Assembly (NCBI GenBank): GCA_900073065.1
Contig: FJOG01000027.1
Coordinates: forward strand, 605,569-669,568
From: Phialocephala subalpina
Lineage: Eukaryota > Ascomycota > Leotiomycetes > Helotiales > Mollisiaceae
Direction of reading: 5' to 3'
DNA length: 64,000 bases
Positions within the stretch are counted from its first letter, which is position 1, and every line of letters begins with the position of its first letter. A program made the translations under genes and the position numbers. A model generated the notes under the pieces. That model was not told where the DNA came from and made no database searches. It worked only from the letters and a program-made list of their open reading frames with translations. Shown here piece by piece: positions 60,694-64,000 of the stretch.

Positions 60694-60808
60694 CTAAGCA
60701 CCATCGAGCCAACTCTCAAATCGCGAATTTTTTCCTCTATAACCTCCTATTATATCCTTATCATAAACAAGCCTACCTCAAATACTCTTATAAAGCATTC
60801 CAGCGCAC

Positions 60809-62920
60809 TTAAATTAATATAATTTTCTTTTTTACACCAAGATAACGCGGAGCGAGCTTAGAATCTTCAAAGTCGCTTAAGTCCCATATAGCGTTATAGT
60901 ACCCCACTCGTGACCAGGTTGTATAAGAGTTGTCAACTGGCCTCACAACAAGCCCGTCGTACTCCATACGGTCATCCCTTCCTTCATAGGCTCCGGTATA
61001 ACGGATTAACTGCAAAGCGTAGTTACACGAGTCGTCGGATGGTTCTTCGGTATCGGGATTGAAGTACAGTGAACTCACGTTTGGCTTCTTATCTTTTACG
61101 ATATCCAAGCTGAACGCATGATCACTGCTCTGGTCTTCAGTACGGGGGAAAATCTCGGAGAAACTCAATAGTGGAGCCTCTACAATAATACTGTTCTCTG
61201 CGGGTGGAGACTCCAGAAGACTAGTGGCTGGTAACGTGACAGTAGCTGTCCATTCAAAATTGGATTCCGAATTCTCTTCGTAAAATGGGAGCCACTCGAT
61301 AGTCGCGTGAATGGATATCCATGACCACGACGGTGCTTGCGTTTCCCGAGTTTCCTTCATTTCCAGTCTTTTTCCAGGCTCAGGTGCCGTCCAAAGAAGT
61401 TCGTCTAGTAGGTGGTCTTTCCAGAGTCCATAGATCAATTTCTTGCCAGATTGTCGCTGGACTTCTGTGGCCAGCCCGGAAATCGCTCGCCATTTGTCGC
61501 TGTCGTAACTCATCTGACAAGATGTGTAGTCCCTAACAAGTTTCCTCCAGTAGTCTTTCCATGCGCTGTAACTCTTGTTCTTACACCCATCAAGTAGGCT
61601 TCTGAAGACATTTTTCATCCCGTTTTCCCCCAAAGCCCCTGGTGAACCGTCTAATAGCTGTTTTCCTCCAGCGTCCCAAAGGTCTTCCATTTGGGGTTCA
61701 TACTCAGACGCCCTAGATCGAATACACTCCCAGAAAATCATTTCAGAACCAAAAAACAGAGTTCGAGGGGAGAGTGCACGTTCTTGAACAACCCAAGCTC
61801 TTGTGTGTAATGGTGGGCGGCGTGGATCATATGTGTCAGGGCCTGTGACGTCACCATCTTGTTGAAATGAAAGACAACTCTGTTCGCGGACTCGGTATTC
61901 GTTCCATGGCAGAGGGTTTCTGCTGGCAAAGCAACCTTCACCACTATTTTTAGCACGGAGTGCTGCAATTGTGCATACCGAATTCCTATAAACCTCGCCC
62001 ATGGACTCAAGGTCGAGCTGCTTATCTTCGCCCCAGTCTTGTATGATGCATAGTGCGTCGACCCATATGTATTCATAGCCTAATCTTGCGGTAATAGCCA
62101 CAGCATCCAGGAGGGTCTGCGGTAAACATTCCACTGGAATGCATTTGATGAATGTCTCTTGTGTGGCTTGAGTCAATTGAAGATGGTTTCCTTTGCCCCA
62201 GCAATAGCTCAGAGTCAAGTACTGAATCTCACTCAAAATATCCTTGGTTATACAGAGCCGTATAACAAGTCGGGCGTCATTAACACTCAATTTTAGTAGC
62301 CGCCGAGGGCGAAAGCGGTTATCCCGTGTATTGACTTTGCACATTTGGTGAGTCTTGAGACATGTGCTTAGCCAGTTGCTAGCACGAGAAAGGGTCTCAT
62401 CCGAGTCTGTCCCAAACGATCGTAGATTGCCATTGGGGCCTGGTTGGTTTGTGCGCCAGAAACTATAAAACTTTATCCCACCCATGTTATCGGTTTTACG
62501 TTTGATGGTGATTTTCCCTCGATAGGGTGGATCATCCGTAATAACACAGACATATGAGGAATTCCGTGGACTATAAGAATTTCGATGAAGAAGGGAACAG
62601 AGATGGCATCCTCTAGAGGCGGATTGTACAACGCCTTGAAACTTTCTGTAATGTTTGAAAGTTTCCTCGGCTTCTTTTTCCTTGGTTCGGGTGGCGGCTC
62701 CAGAATGTGATAAATGGCTTTGAATGACCTTCGATGTTTTCATGATATGGCGACATTTACCACAAAGATAACGATGTATCGGCTTCAGCTGGGCCAAGTT
62801 GGATGGGGTGCCTTTCGCGCCGTGACTCAGAGGCGGCTCTCGTCCTAGAGCAGTGGCAGTGGCTGTTTTGATAGCAAGGCGGCGAGAGGAGCGGCGCGAC
62901 GTCTCGGAGCTTTCAGACAT
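60809..62920 (-). CDS. HET domain protein B, intact
   Basis: Uninterrupted frame of 703 aa from the ATG at 62920. Residues 1-60 are basic and Ser/Thr-rich; a Cys-rich stretch follows (YLCGKCRHIM; GCHLCSLLH). The HET domain core is at about 230-400: IQYLTLSYCWGKGNHLQLT, LLDAVAITARLGYEYIWVDA, LCIIQDWGEDKQLDLESMGE and VYRNSVCTIAAL, followed by RAWVVQERALSPRTLFFGSE and a C-terminal APSWSWISI. This is the long HET class that couples recognition to incompatibility cell death. No intron is needed. It lies upstream of and in the same direction as HET gene A, but the two belong to different HET subtypes and are not obvious duplicates. Confidence 0.92.
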   Translation of the reverse strand: MSESSETSRRSSRRLAIKTATATALGREPPLSHGAKGTPSNLAQLKPIHRYLCGKCRHIMKTSKVIQSHLSHSGAATRTKEKEAEETFKHYRKFQGVVQSASRGCHLCSLLHRNSYSPRNSSYVCVITDDPPYRGKITIKRKTDNMGGIKFYSFWRTNQPGPNGNLRSFGTDSDETLSRASNWLSTCLKTHQMCKVNTRDNRFRPRRLLKLSVNDARLVIRLCITKDILSEIQYLTLSYCWGKGNHLQLTQATQETFIKCIPVECLPQTLLDAVAITARLGYEYIWVDALCIIQDWGEDKQLDLESMGEVYRNSVCTIAALRAKNSGEGCFASRNPLPWNEYRVREQSCLSFQQDGDVTGPDTYDPRRPPLHTRAWVVQERALSPRTLFFGSEMIFWECIRSRASEYEPQMEDLWDAGGKQLLDGSPGALGENGMKNVFRSLLDGCKNKSYSAWKDYWRKLVRDYTSCQMSYDSDKWRAISGLATEVQRQSGKKLIYGLWKDHLLDELLWTAPEPGKRLEMKETRETQAPSWSWISIHATIEWLPFYEENSESNFEWTATVTLPATSLLESPPAENSIIVEAPLLSFSEIFPRTEDQSSDHAFSLDIVKDKKPNVSSLYFNPDTEEPSDDSCNYALQLIRYTGAYEGRDDRMEYDGLVVRPVDNSYTTWSRVGYYNAIWDLSDFEDSKLAPRYLGVKKKIILI

Positions 62921-64000
62921 CTCCAAAAATCCTCTATCCAGAAGAGATACCCAATTCCCTGTGCTGAATAAGGCAATGGAAGAGAAAAATCGAGTCGAGG
63001 GTGTGAGTGGAAGGCTTGGAGGCTAAGGAGTTGGGCGATGTAGGCTATGGCCGCGCCTGCGTCTCTAACTGCGTTATGCAAACGTGGTACATCGAACACT
63101 GCGCAGAGCTAAGCACGTATTAGCGTGTCAAAATCTATATATTTTGCAGGATGCTTGTCCTAATTGTTCGATGCTTACTAGACTATTGTTCAAAATGTGA
63201 ACATGAGGTTTTACTACTAATGAGACAGGTTGAAGGTCCGCAACGACGAGAGGAATGGAGGAGATGGAAATAAATCGGGAGGCGGAATACTAATAATTTG
63301 TCATAAGAAACCAAGGCTGCTACGAGGCGGATGAAGTTTTTTCATGTTCATGATTTGTTGGGGAGAATAAGAGTCATATTTGTGATCTACAAATAGCACG
63401 CCGCCACGCTCCCACAAGGCTACCAATCGCTGGGTGGGATGTCCTAATCAGTCTAAGCGGCATGAAAAGAAAGTCCCGCGGTTGGGCACGAAGATTCAAA
63501 GCCCCGAAGGTTAATCGCGAGGCTTCTAACATTTTCGATCTCCCTACAGATAAGACGACGAAAGTGTAACCGGGTCTCAAGGGAGCCAAAAACGAGTCCC
63601 TCCAAGTGCTAAAATGGATTTTTAATGCATGCTCAAGCTTAGCGTGTGCTCAGAAATGCTCACTCACGGCTCAGGCCAAAACGGCGGATCAAGTCCAAAG
63701 GCGGAAATGGGAAATGCTCATGTCGACATTCCGATGTGGGGAAACTTGTGTAAGGCTTGGAAATGGGTATTCATGTATAGGATCTCATTAAGGTGCCTCC
63801 TTATTCTCGGCTACTATTTATATCAAAAACGCCGATTTTCAATCTTTATTATCTTTACGAATAATTATTAAAATACTTAAAATTAAAAATATAAATTCTT
63901 TATATAAAATCTAAAAAACTTTTTTAGTTTTATTTTAGTTTTTATTTTAATTTATATATAATTTATATATAATTTATATATAATTTATATATAATTTATA
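62921..64000. other. Upstream region of HET B and AT-rich window end
   Basis: Leader and promoter of HET B to about 63300, no gene recognised to 63830, then nearly pure A/T with a repeated tataatttata 11-bp word at 63952-64000, probably the edge of another RIP-affected block. Confidence 0.4.

Noticed and set aside
62921..62926. HET B start at 62926
   Set aside because: That codon is TTG; the first ATG is at 62920.

Overview
This window is nuclear DNA of a filamentous ascomycete (Pezizomycotina; Leotiomycetes is my guess from gene style only). The evidence is short GT-AG introns of 45-133 nt, a Dicer-like 1 gene, TAP42 and TM9SF housekeeping genes, a Zn2Cys6 regulator, HET, NACHT-ankyrin and DUF7580-type proteins, and AT-rich blocks that look RIP-mutated (repeat-induced point mutation).

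Layout. 1-9.5 kb is accessory: a divergent pair (an N-terminal module of a fungal signalling/zinc-finger-type protein, and a DUF7580-like gene), an AT-rich block holding a solo LTR with a perfect 5-bp target duplication, then a NACHT-ankyrin (NLR-like) gene with a one-base frameshift. 9.5-12.2 kb has little except a degenerate ORF. 12.25-12.98 kb is a ubiquitin C-terminal hydrolase cut by an 861-nt run of N. 13.8-17.0 kb shows no supportable gene. 17.0-23.5 kb has an adenylation-thiolation-thioesterase NRPS-like enzyme, convergent with a Zn2Cys6 transcription factor: a small candidate secondary-metabolite locus. 23.5-26.6 kb has no convincing gene.

26.6-44.8 kb is the gene-dense core: dcl1 (five exons, one GC-AG intron, a roughly 450-residue N-terminal extension with a repeated DLKF motif), tap42 divergent from it, a BTB gene with tandem SUMO-consensus motifs, a TM9SF nonaspanin, and three related BTB-like genes in a row, the last carrying an in-frame TGA before a conserved tail.

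45.1-60.7 kb is one HET-domain gene on the minus strand, now a pseudogene. It is broken by a 12.3-kb nested pair of Ty1/copia retrotransposons (outer 46111-58399, TSD cgcaa; inner 48445-54723, TSD gtata) and by a 1.08-kb short-TIR element (58721-59798). Its 3' end overlaps a perfect 250-bp tandem duplication. An intact second HET gene (60809-62920) follows, and the window ends in AT-rich DNA.

Together, the flanks hold self/non-self-recognition-type genes (DUF7580, NACHT-ankyrin, two HET) embedded in transposons, while the centre holds conserved genes plus the RNA-silencing nuclease. All exon boundaries come from my own reading of splice sites and reading-frame continuity; no homology search was run.
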